Shown here: in pieces, positions 25,286-33,559 of the stretch
How positions within the stretch are numbered: the stretch's first letter is position 1
Layout of the letters: every line of letters starts with the position of its first letter
DNA from: Deltaproteobacteria bacterium
GTDB taxonomy: Bacteria > Myxococcota_A > Polyangia > DRWM01
Direction of reading: 5' to 3'
Length of the DNA: 38,678 nucleotides
Assembly: GCA_019310245.1 (NCBI GenBank)
Contig: JAFDER010000062.1
Location: 1 to 38,678 of the forward strand
Program-made: the position numbers and the translations under genes
Notes under the pieces: model-generated
Seen by the model: only the letters and a program-made list of their open reading frames with translations
Databases searched by the model: none
Told to the model about the DNA's origin: nothing

Positions 25286-25931
25286 ATGCGTGTGGCCATC
25301 TTCAGCGACGTGCACGCCAACCTCGAGGCGCTTCTCGCAACGCGCTCAATGATCGAGGATGAGAACGTCGAGAGGGTCTACTGCCTCGGCGACATCGTGG
25401 GCTACGGAGGCTGGCCGAACGAGTGCTGCCGCATCGTGCGCGAGATGGCCGGCCTCACCGTGCTGGGCAACCACGACGCCGCCGTCGCACGCCGGATGAA
25501 CTACGATTACTACTACGACTCGGCGCGCAACACGCTGGACTACCATGCGCGCATCCTCAAGCCGGAGAACCTGGAGTGGCTGCGCAAGATCCGTACAGCG
25601 CCTCTTCACCATGATCGACCGACTGCCGCTCATCACCTTCCTCGGTCACTCGCACCTCTGCAAGGTCTACCTCATCGAGGACTACGACGTGCACGAGATC
25701 CACGAGAGGGACTTCCTCCTGTCCCGTGACGGCCCCCGCTACATCGTCTCGGTGGGGAGCGTTGGCCAGCCGCGCGATCTCAACAACCAGGCGTGCCACG
25801 TGATCCTGGACACGGACGAGTGGCGCGTGACGTTCAAGCGCGTGGACTACGACATCGAGTCGGCCGGAGAGAAGATCCTCGGCCAGCAGGGCGATCCCAA
25901 CTTCGCCCAGCGCCTCATCCTCGGCTGGTAG
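25286..25931 (+). pseudogene. Calcineurin-like metallophosphoesterase disrupted by a frame change and probable internal deletion
   Basis: MRVAIFSDVHANLEAL, LGDIVGYG, LGNHD in one frame; LFTMIDRLPLITFLGHSHLCK to TAG 25931 in another; frames switch near 25598-25605 and no VHGSP-like segment is present. Confidence 0.75.
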
Positions 25932-25943
25932 ATTGCAGTGAGC

Positions 25944-25972
25944 TTGAAACCTGTGGTGCGTCCACATACACT
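25944..25972 (+). promoter_or_regulatory. Candidate sigma70-type promoter of the beta-propeller lipoprotein
   Basis: TTGAAA (25944-25949) - 17 nt - TACACT (25967-25972); ATG at 25997. Confidence 0.5.
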
Positions 25973-25996
25973 ACTGTGTTGACGGGAGGGCCAGCC

Positions 25997-27262
25997 ATGA
26001 AGCGTGCTATGAGTCTTGCGATCCTGCCCCTTGCTGCCGTGCTCGCGGCCTGTGGAGCGGACGACGGTCCGGGAGTCCACTTCGATGGAACGGGCAGCGA
26101 CGCGGTGGATGCCCCTGATCTCTGGGACGCGATCGACGGGGCGGATCCCGGCGTGGACCCGCCCGTTGACCCCGGAGTCGACCATCCGCCCAGCGCGTGC
26201 GGCGAGAAGTCGTACATCTGGATCGCCAACTCGGCCGAGGGCACGCTCTCGAAGCTGTGCACGCTCGACGGGGTGGAGATGGGCCGCTACGTCACGAGCC
26301 CGCAGGGCGCCAGCGGCGATCCCTCCCGCACGAGCGTGAACCTGCACGGCGACATGGTGGTCACGAATCGCGATCCCTCGCCCGGCCCCTCGTCGGTCAC
26401 CAAGTTCGCGGCCGAGGACTACGACTGCATCGACCGCAACGGGATCCCCGGCATCCAGACCTCGACGGGCGGAGACGACGTCCTTCCCTGGGGCGAGGAC
26501 GAGTGCATGATCTGGAACACGCCGCTGCCGCCGGGCGGCGGGGGCATGGCCATGGGATGCCGGGCCACGGCCTGGCAGGGAGACGAGGACCCCGACACGG
26601 GGCTGGGCGGCCACGTGTGGATCGGGTGCATGATGAACCAGAAGGCCTACGAGATCGACGGCGACACGGGCGAGGTCCTCGATCCCGCCGGCTACAACGC
26701 CGGAGTTGGGCCGTACGGCGGTGCCATGGACGGGCTGGGCAACTTCTGGATGGTGGCCATGGGCTGCACGGTGGGCATGTGCCGTCTCTCGCAGCTGAAC
26801 ATGACGACCCACGCGTTCACGATCCACACCGTGCCCTGCGGCTACGGCATCTCCGTCGATCGTCTGGGGCGCATCTGGACGGCCGGCATGGGCGGCGTCA
26901 ACCGCCTCGATCCCGTGAGCGGCACGAACACGACCTACAACACGGGGCTCGCGCAGTTCAACAGGGGCATCGCCGTGGACGACGAGGGCTCGGTGTGGGC
27001 CGCCGTGACCGACGGAAGCCTCATCGAGGTGAACGAGACCACCGTGGAGCTCATCGGCACGGCCCCGCTCGGCGCATCGGACGTCGTGGGAGTGGCCATC
27101 GACTTCCAGGGCCAGGTGTGGGCCGTCGCGCAGGGCTCCAACCAGGCCATCAAGGTCAATCCCGACACCTACGAGGTGGAGCGCTTCACCATCGGCAGCG
27201 GCCCGTACACCTACTCCGACATGACGGGCTACCAGCTCACCATCGTCGAGATCCCGTTCTAG
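25997..27262 (+). CDS. Lipoprotein with Vgb/NHL-like beta-propeller
   Basis: MKRAMSLAILPLAAVLAACG lipobox; repeated blades such as GHVWIGCMM, GNFWMVAMG, GRIWTAGMG, GSVWAAVTDG, GQVWAVAQGS. Confidence 0.85.
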   Translation: MKRAMSLAILPLAAVLAACGADDGPGVHFDGTGSDAVDAPDLWDAIDGADPGVDPPVDPGVDHPPSACGEKSYIWIANSAEGTLSKLCTLDGVEMGRYVTSPQGASGDPSRTSVNLHGDMVVTNRDPSPGPSSVTKFAAEDYDCIDRNGIPGIQTSTGGDDVLPWGEDECMIWNTPLPPGGGGMAMGCRATAWQGDEDPDTGLGGHVWIGCMMNQKAYEIDGDTGEVLDPAGYNAGVGPYGGAMDGLGNFWMVAMGCTVGMCRLSQLNMTTHAFTIHTVPCGYGISVDRLGRIWTAGMGGVNRLDPVSGTNTTYNTGLAQFNRGIAVDDEGSVWAAVTDGSLIEVNETTVELIGTAPLGASDVVGVAIDFQGQVWAVAQGSNQAIKVNPDTYEVERFTIGSGPYTYSDMTGYQLTIVEIPF

Positions 27263-27275
27263 ACGGAGGCTGCGC

Positions 27276-28511
27276 TCAGCGCTCCGAGTCCTTCACGTGG
27301 TCGAAGACCGCGTCGAGGATCTGGAAGACGTGCTCGTCCGTGAGCTCGTACTGGACCGACTGGCCGAAGCGCTGGTCCTTCACGAGCCCCGCTGTCTTCA
27401 GCAGCCTGAGCTGCTGGCTCACGGCCGATGAGCTCACACCCGTATTCTTCACGATCTCGTGGACGAAGTGAGGCCTTTCCGCGAGCATGCAGATGATCTT
27501 GAAGCGGGTGTTGTCCGCCAAGAGTTTTAGCAACTGCACACTTTTATCGAATATCATCATGAATTTCGAAAATGCTACCAGAACCGCCTGTGAGGCGCAA
27601 GACAGCACGCCCACGGCGATGCGCGCCGTTCCCAGCGGCGCGGGATCGGGTGCGGGCGGGTGGTACACCCGCCCCATCCGCTTGAACGCATAGAGCAGGC
27701 CGGCCCACACGAACCAGGCGAGGCCGGTCTGCGCCTGCGTGGCCACCTCCTGCCACGGAAGGCGGGCGATCATCGCGCCGATGCCGTAGAAGCCCGACAC
27801 GCACACGCCGAGGGCGACGAGCCCGACGTGCATGTACCCAGAGTAGCGGTTCTGCCGCTGCCCGAGCACCGCGTATGCCACGTGGCCGCCGTCGAGCTGG
27901 CCCAGCGGGATGAGGTTGAGCATGGTGACGAGAAAGCCGATCCACGAGGCCCAGGCCACGGGGTGCAGGAACACGTCGTGGCCCTGCGGCATGGGCCCGA
28001 GCACGAGGAGCTTGACGGCCATGTAGTAGAGGCTCTGCCCCTCCTGCAGGACCACGACGCCGGGCTCGAGCGTGGAGACTTCCGAGAGCTGCAGCCCGAC
28101 GCCCATCATGATCGTCGAGACCACGAGGCCGGCGATCGGGCCCGCTGCACCCACGTCGAGGAGCTTCTTGCGCGACTCGAGCGGCGGCATGGCGATGAGC
28201 GCGCCGAGCGTTCCCAGTGCGAATGGAAGCGGGATGAAGTAGGGCAGCGAGAGCCTGACGCGATGGATGCGGCCCGCGACGAAGTGGCCCATCTCGTGGC
28301 AGAGCAGGATCGACATGAGCGTGGCCGAGTACGGGACGCCCGCCACCACCAGGTCGAGGAGCCCGGGCTCCTCGATGGCGGCGAGGGACTGTGCATTGTA
28401 CATGGCGCCCACCCACAACGTCGTGAGGATCGTGAGCACGAACAGCGTCACGTGGATCGCTATTCGCCTGGGTGAGTAGGGATCGCGTGGCAAGAGCCTG
28501 CGCCTCGACAT
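27276..28511 (-). CDS. Site-2-protease-like M50 intramembrane metallopeptidase fused in frame to a C-terminal ArsR/SmtB winged-helix domain
   Basis: HEMGH active site, second motif NLIPLGQLDGGH, many TM segments; then MMIFDKSVQLLKLLADNTRFKIICMLAERPHFVHEIVKNTGVSSSAVSQQLRLLKTAGLVKDQRFGQSVQYELTDEHVFQILDAVFDHVKDSER with no intervening stop. ORF open to 28538. Confidence 0.85.
   Translation of the reverse strand: MSRRRLLPRDPYSPRRIAIHVTLFVLTILTTLWVGAMYNAQSLAAIEEPGLLDLVVAGVPYSATLMSILLCHEMGHFVAGRIHRVRLSLPYFIPLPFALGTLGALIAMPPLESRKKLLDVGAAGPIAGLVVSTIMMGVGLQLSEVSTLEPGVVVLQEGQSLYYMAVKLLVLGPMPQGHDVFLHPVAWASWIGFLVTMLNLIPLGQLDGGHVAYAVLGQRQNRYSGYMHVGLVALGVCVSGFYGIGAMIARLPWQEVATQAQTGLAWFVWAGLLYAFKRMGRVYHPPAPDPAPLGTARIAVGVLSCASQAVLVAFSKFMMIFDKSVQLLKLLADNTRFKIICMLAERPHFVHEIVKNTGVSSSAVSQQLRLLKTAGLVKDQRFGQSVQYELTDEHVFQILDAVFDHVKDSER
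27572..27600 (-). promoter_or_regulatory. Candidate internal sigma70-type promoter in front of the ArsR domain
   Basis: Minus strand TTGCGC (27600-27595) - 17 nt - TAGCAT (27577-27572), preceded by TGG (extended -10); ATG at 27560. Confidence 0.45.
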
Positions 28512-28534
28512 GCCCCCCGGCTGTGGGCGGGCGC

Positions 28535-29095
28535 TCAAGCGTCCTTCTTCGCGTGTCGCTCGAGCACCGCCTCGAGCGACACGCGCAGGGCGTCCAGACG
28601 CGTCTCGAGCCGGCCGTCCACGGAGCCGAGATCCGTCTCGACGATGCAGCCTCCGGCGGTGATCGATCCGTCCTGCACGATGTCAATGGGTGCGCCCCGC
28701 GCTCCGGTGACGCCTTCGAGCGCGTCCACGTCCCGGGGGTTGATGCGCACCGCTATCCGCCTCGCCTGCGCGACCTGGTCGATGGCCTTGCGGCACATGC
28801 CCTCGACGATGGAGCGATCCTCCTCGCGCGCCCGCGCGTAGAGGCTCGAGGCCACCTGCAGCGAGAGGGTGGCCAGGTCTGAGCGGGCCTCGTCCAGCCA
28901 GTGCGCGCGCCGCGTCTCGGCCTCCGCGAGCGCGGCTCCGGCGAGGGCCAGCCCGTCCTCGAGTCCCCTGCGCTCGGCCTGGGCGCGGATCTGTCCTGCG
29001 GCCTCCTCCGCGGCCTCGATGAGCTCGCGGGACGTGGTGAGCGTCTTGAGATACTCCGGCTTGAGGATGGGCCGGCCCCTGAGGATGCGCGTCAT
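28535..29095 (-). CDS. sctL: SctL/YscL/FliH-like type III secretion stator protein
   Basis: MTRILRGRPILKPEYLKTLTTSRELIEAAEEAAGQIRAQAE...; hallmark DGSITAGGCIVETDLGSVDGRLETRLDALRVSLEAVL. Confidence 0.88.
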   Translation of the reverse strand: MTRILRGRPILKPEYLKTLTTSRELIEAAEEAAGQIRAQAERRGLEDGLALAGAALAEAETRRAHWLDEARSDLATLSLQVASSLYARAREEDRSIVEGMCRKAIDQVAQARRIAVRINPRDVDALEGVTGARGAPIDIVQDGSITAGGCIVETDLGSVDGRLETRLDALRVSLEAVLERHAKKDA

Positions 29096-29823
29096 GACGT
29101 CCCGTCCCCCTTCGTGTCGGCGATCCGCGCGTACAGGTCCGCCGCCTCGCCGGTGTCGAGAGCGAGCACCCAGCGCGATCGCGCGGCGAGGAATGCAGTC
29201 CCCACGCTGAACGGCATGCGGGCCGCGATGGCCCGGGCATCGTCCGCGCGTGCGGCGAGGCAGGCGGCGAGCGTGACGAGCGCGCCTGCCTGCTCGCTCA
29301 CCGCCCCGAGCGCCGCCTCGAGCTCTCGAGCCTCTCCGGGCCAGCCCGTGAACACGAGCTCGCAGGGCAGTGCATCGACGTTTCGCGACACCCACACCAG
29401 GGGATCCTGCGCGCCGCGGCGATCGAGGAACCCGGGAGGCGCATGGCCGAGGGGCGGCCTGAGAGAGGCGGCGAGGGACGCGGCCGTCATGCCCCGTGCG
29501 GCCGGCGCATCCTCCACGGTCTCTCCGGTCGCCCTCTCGAGAGCGAGTGCCGCGAACCGTGCGACGGGTCCTGGAAGGAGCCCGAGGAGCGGGGCACGGC
29601 ACTCGGGATGGAGCCGCGAGAGGGGCTCGCAGTACCACGTCGCGTGCACGCCCTCGACGCTGGTGGGCTCGAGGAGGTCCCGGGCCCCGGCAACGTCGAG
29701 GCCGGAGGCCTGCACCATGGCCCGGGAGACCTCGCCCGCCGTGACGTCTGCCAGCGCGCCCGGGTTCCTGCCCATCGCCCCGGACACGAGCGCGCAGGCC
29801 CTGGCCAGACGGGTCGCTTCCAT
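29092..29823 (-). CDS. Probable SctK-like type III secretion accessory protein
   Basis: 243 aa, directly upstream of sctL with ATGA overlap; weak SctK-like region WYCEPLSRLHPECRAPLLGLLPG. Call mainly by synteny. Confidence 0.5.
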   Translation of the reverse strand: MEATRLARACALVSGAMGRNPGALADVTAGEVSRAMVQASGLDVAGARDLLEPTSVEGVHATWYCEPLSRLHPECRAPLLGLLPGPVARFAALALERATGETVEDAPAARGMTAASLAASLRPPLGHAPPGFLDRRGAQDPLVWVSRNVDALPCELVFTGWPGEARELEAALGAVSEQAGALVTLAACLAARADDARAIAARMPFSVGTAFLAARSRWVLALDTGEAADLYARIADTKGDGTS

Positions 29824-29828
29824 GCCTG

Positions 29829-30449
29829 CTACAGCCCCAGCTTGAAACGCCGCTTCGTGTAGCCGTACTCCGGTGCCTTGACCTCGAGGACCAGGCCCGT
29901 GGACTGCGCCGGTACCGTGAACACGGCTCGGGTCGTGATGGTGGCGTTCGACTCGACGCTCTGGCCGTCCTGGATGCCCTCCAGTGTCATCGCCGCCTTG
30001 TCCGCGTCCACAGAGTACGACTCCGCATTCGAGTCGGAGAGCTTGAACATCTCGGGTCCGATGGAGACGGGATCGAAGCTCGTGTTCTCCACATCGGCCG
30101 TGATCACCACCGTCTCGCCCTGCCTCTGGGCATCCGAGATGGTCATCGACACGTGGCCGAACTGGACGGTCTCGCCCACCTCCCTGAGCTTGGCGGCCTC
30201 GCGCTCCTCGATCTCCTGCTGCTTCTGCGCCATCTGGGTCATGCCCTCGCAGCAGCTCGAGCAGGCAGAGCACGTGCATGCGCCCATGAACAGCAGGATG
30301 AGGCCTGCGGCGAGCACCGTCACCAGGCAGCCGATGCCGATTCCGATCCCTATCTTGGCGCCCGTACCCAGCCCGCCGCTCGACTGCGGCTCGGGGACTA
30401 ACGCGGGCGGCCCGGGCGACTGTCCGCCAGGCTGCTGGTAGGGATCCAT
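29829..30449 (-). CDS. DUF4352-like membrane-anchored protein
   Basis: Pro-rich N-term, TM IGIGIGIGCLVTVLAAGLILLFMGACTCSACSSCC, then Ig-like EVGETVQFGHVSMTISDAQRQGETVVITADVENTSFDPVSIGPEMFKLSDSNAESYSVD. Confidence 0.65.
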   Translation of the reverse strand: MDPYQQPGGQSPGPPALVPEPQSSGGLGTGAKIGIGIGIGCLVTVLAAGLILLFMGACTCSACSSCCEGMTQMAQKQQEIEEREAAKLREVGETVQFGHVSMTISDAQRQGETVVITADVENTSFDPVSIGPEMFKLSDSNAESYSVDADKAAMTLEGIQDGQSVESNATITTRAVFTVPAQSTGLVLEVKAPEYGYTKRRFKLGL

Positions 30450-30472
30450 CCCCTACGGTGTAAAGGAAAGAG

Positions 30473-31792
30473 TCAGTCCGGGTCAATACAGTAGTAGGCG
30501 CCCATCTCCTCCACCCATCCGCACACCTGATCGCAGTCCGCACAGTAGCGGGTCCTCACCTCTGCGTCCTCGCACCACACGGCGTCGTCGCCCTCGCAGC
30601 GGCCCTCCCAGGTCAACCCTCCGCAGGGATCCTCGATGCAGCGCATGAGGCCCGTGCCATCGTTCCCGCACACGAGGCCCACCTCCGCGCAGTCCTCGCG
30701 CACGAGCGCGCCGTCCTCGCACCACACGGCCGCGGTGCCCTCGCAGCGCCCCTCCCACGTCTCGTCACCGCAGGGAACCGCGGCGTCGATGCAGCGCATG
30801 AGCCCGGTGCCGTCGTCGCCGCACGTGCGGTCCGATGCGGCGCAATCCACCGTGACGAGCACGCCGTCCTCGCACCACACGGCACTCTCCCCGTCGCAGG
30901 TGCCCTCCGCGGTCACGTCTCCGCACTCCTCGGTGAAGCCCCTGAGGAAGGTGCAGGAGTCGTCCACACGGGCGAAGTGGTCCTCGTCCACGCAGCTGGG
31001 GTCTCCCCAGGACACGGTGCCGATGACCCGGGCAACGCCGTCGGGCATGGTCCACATGCTCGGGCCGCCCGAGTCGCCGTAACACACCGAGGAGACGCCG
31101 TGGCCATCCACCGTGAAGTCGAACGGCGTGAGGTCGATCACCTCCTCCACCGTCCACCACTGGCTGGTGTTGTCTCCCCTCTCGGTCTGGCCGTAGCCCA
31201 CGTTCTGGACGGAGGCGCCCATGAACGTCGTCGAGTCGAGGAGGGTGCAGTTCATGGCAATCGGCTCGATGCCGGGCACCGCGATGTTCGCCGGCTCGGG
31301 CAGGACGAGGACTCCCACGTCGTGCGAGGCGCTGCCTCCTCCTGCCCCGTAGTCCGGGTGCGACTGCGCGATCACCGGCTCCCACTGGTGCAGCGGCGAG
31401 GCCACGTCGTCTCCCACCGCGAACCTGAAGCTCGAGGCAGGCTCGTCCCCCCACCAGCCGCGCACGCAGTGCGCCGCCGTGAGCACGAGCGTGGGCGTCA
31501 CCAGCGTGGCCGTGCACGAGTTGCTCCACGTGCCCCAGCGCTCGGTCATCAGGGCGCCCACGGCGAGCCCCTGGCCGTCGGTCAGGTCCACCACCGTGGG
31601 ATCCCAGCTCGCCGTTCCGTTGAAGACGGGAAAGTCCATCGTGCGCTCGTCGCCGCAGGGATTCTCCCCGTCCGCCGTCTCGCCGGCGTCCGCCGGCTGG
31701 TCGCTCATGGCGTCGCCGCTCGTCTTGATGGTGCCGCCGCACGCCGGGGCGAGGAGCGCCGCGGCTGTCAGCAGCATGAAATGTGCTCTCAT
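30473..31792 (-). CDS. Trypsin-like (S1) serine protease lipoprotein with three C-terminal Cys-rich repeats
   Basis: Catalytic LTAAHC, HDVGVLVL, CYGDSGGP; repeats CxGDxTxEGxCxGxxAVWCEDGxLVxxDCA..CGxDGTGLMRCI. Confidence 0.9.
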   Translation of the reverse strand: MRAHFMLLTAAALLAPACGGTIKTSGDAMSDQPADAGETADGENPCGDERTMDFPVFNGTASWDPTVVDLTDGQGLAVGALMTERWGTWSNSCTATLVTPTLVLTAAHCVRGWWGDEPASSFRFAVGDDVASPLHQWEPVIAQSHPDYGAGGGSASHDVGVLVLPEPANIAVPGIEPIAMNCTLLDSTTFMGASVQNVGYGQTERGDNTSQWWTVEEVIDLTPFDFTVDGHGVSSVCYGDSGGPSMWTMPDGVARVIGTVSWGDPSCVDEDHFARVDDSCTFLRGFTEECGDVTAEGTCDGESAVWCEDGVLVTVDCAASDRTCGDDGTGLMRCIDAAVPCGDETWEGRCEGTAAVWCEDGALVREDCAEVGLVCGNDGTGLMRCIEDPCGGLTWEGRCEGDDAVWCEDAEVRTRYCADCDQVCGWVEEMGAYYCIDPD

Positions 31793-31825
31793 CGGGGCCT
31801 CTCGTCCTGGGGCATGCCTCGCGTG

Positions 31826-33469
31826 TCAGCGCACGACGGCGCAGCCGCAGCCCGGCGTCGCCCCGTCGTCCGGTCCATCGTCCTCCACGTCCTCGTCGGC
31901 GTCCGGCGCCCCGTCCGCGGCCTCGTCGGGGGCCTCCTCGGGAAGCGGGTCCGCACCCGGCGGCAGGACGGTGATGTAATCCTCGCGCGTCAGCGAGTCG
32001 CGGCCATCGGGTCCCGAGCTCTCCATCCACACCGTGTACACGCCCTCGGCCTCGTAGGTGTGCTCCGGGTTGCGGCCGCCGCCCGTCTCCCCGTCGCCGA
32101 AGTCCCACTCCGTGTTCGTGACGGTCCCCGTGGAGGTGTTCGAGAACCGGACCGTGAGCGGGACGGGCCCGGACGTGGGATCCGCCTCGAAGTCCGCAGC
32201 GGGCGGAGCGCTGATCACGTTGATGTCCAGGTAGCCCCTCGCGTCGCTGATGCCTCCGTGCACCAGCACGGAGGCCGCCCAGGGACCGAGACGGGTGAGA
32301 GACGCGGGATCGATCGTGGCCGTGAGCGTCGTTCCCTCCCCGATGGCGTGGGAACCGGAGGTGGGCTCCACGGTGAGCCACCCCGTTGCGGGGTCCGGCT
32401 CCGCCGTCCAGTCGAGGTGGGAGCCACCGCAGTTCGTGAGCGTCACCTCCACGCTCACCGGGGTCCCGCCGGAGACCACCTCGATGTCCTGGTGCCGCGG
32501 CGTGATGCAGGGGTGGCCGCCAAGGTCGGAGCCGTTGACGGTCACGTACACGATGTGGTTGCCGAAGCCGGAGTCCCCGCGCAGGATCTCGAAGTAGCCG
32601 CCGTCGCCCCAGGACGGCCCCCAGGAGTTCTTGCAGATCCACGAGTCGTGAGCGTCGTCCCAGCCCACGAGCGCGATGGAGTGGCCTCCCTCGTACTCGC
32701 CGGTGACGTGCTCGTAGACGCCTCCCGTGTAGGCGGTGAAGTCCCCGTACACGTCCATGGACACGATGAGCGGGCTGCGCACGATGTACTCCTTGACCCC
32801 GGCCTCTCCGTACAGGAAGATCGGCCGCCATCCCCAGCCCGAGATCTGGAAGGAGCGCGTGGCCGAGTCCGAGCACTTGTCGTCGCAGCGGCCGTCGAGG
32901 GCGAGGTACGGGTAGCACTGCTCGTCCGGCACGCCGGTGCGCCGCAGGTACTGCGCCACGGGCTCGGGCATGCCGCCGTCGCACCCTCCGCTCGTGCAGG
33001 CGATGACCACCTGTTCCGAGAGGTCGATGTCGAGGTGAGGCTCGCCGATGGCGATGTTGTAGGCGGCCTCGGTCACTCCGAGCGACGAGAACGCCCAGCA
33101 GCCCCCGCAGGTGCGCTGGTCCTTGACCTCGGTCATCCAGTCCATGCCCTCGTAGTCGTGCCAGCTGAAGCGGGACGCGGTGGCATCCGGCGTGGGAGGA
33201 TCGCCCTTGCTCACGCCGGGTGACGCCTCGTAGAGATGCTCCGGAAGGGGAGGTGGTCCGAACGCGTCCCCTCCGTCCGGGATCAGGCGATCCCTCTCCT
33301 CGTCCGTCATCTGCGTCTGGGGCGTGGGGCCGGCCGTCCAGTCGGCGCCGGCCTCCTCGATGGCCCGCTGGATGGCCTCGACGTCGATGCCCTCGGCGCC
33401 GGCGCGTGCCGGCGCCAGGAGCGCGCAGAGGACGAGCGTGATGACGGCCTTGATCTTCATGTTCTTCAT
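31826..33469 (-). CDS. Papain-like (C1A) cysteine protease with PKD domain and terminal GCGC motif
   Basis: DQRTCGGCWAFSS, GGHSIALVGWDD, WICKNSWGPSWGDGGYF; PKD ADFEADPTSGPVPLTVRFSNTSTG...EWDFGDGETGGGRNPEHTYEAEGVYTV; ends TPGCGCAVVR. Start MKNMKIKAVITLVLCALLAPARAGAEG. Confidence 0.9.
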   Translation of the reverse strand: MKNMKIKAVITLVLCALLAPARAGAEGIDVEAIQRAIEEAGADWTAGPTPQTQMTDEERDRLIPDGGDAFGPPPLPEHLYEASPGVSKGDPPTPDATASRFSWHDYEGMDWMTEVKDQRTCGGCWAFSSLGVTEAAYNIAIGEPHLDIDLSEQVVIACTSGGCDGGMPEPVAQYLRRTGVPDEQCYPYLALDGRCDDKCSDSATRSFQISGWGWRPIFLYGEAGVKEYIVRSPLIVSMDVYGDFTAYTGGVYEHVTGEYEGGHSIALVGWDDAHDSWICKNSWGPSWGDGGYFEILRGDSGFGNHIVYVTVNGSDLGGHPCITPRHQDIEVVSGGTPVSVEVTLTNCGGSHLDWTAEPDPATGWLTVEPTSGSHAIGEGTTLTATIDPASLTRLGPWAASVLVHGGISDARGYLDINVISAPPAADFEADPTSGPVPLTVRFSNTSTGTVTNTEWDFGDGETGGGRNPEHTYEAEGVYTVWMESSGPDGRDSLTREDYITVLPPGADPLPEEAPDEAADGAPDADEDVEDDGPDDGATPGCGCAVVR

Positions 33470-33545
33470 GCTTCCTCCCCCCGGATCGGGGTCGTTCTGG
33501 AACACTGTGCGTTCTGATTCCAGCTAGGTTGTAATGTAATTTACG

Positions 33546-33559
33546 GACGGCCGGCCGTC
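33546..33559. repeat. 14-bp perfect palindrome GACGGCCGGCCGTC at the 3' end of the GT39 gene
   Basis: Read directly; overlaps the stop codon at 33558-33560. Confidence 0.7.

Noticed and set aside
30977-33223. 748-aa plus-strand ORF opposite the proteases
   Set aside because: Shadow of two proteases with intact catalytic motifs on the minus strand.
33546-33559. Palindrome GACGGCCGGCCGTC as a strong terminator or operator
   Set aside because: Self-complementary but no T-run or promoter nearby; a 14-bp GC palindrome alone is weak evidence.
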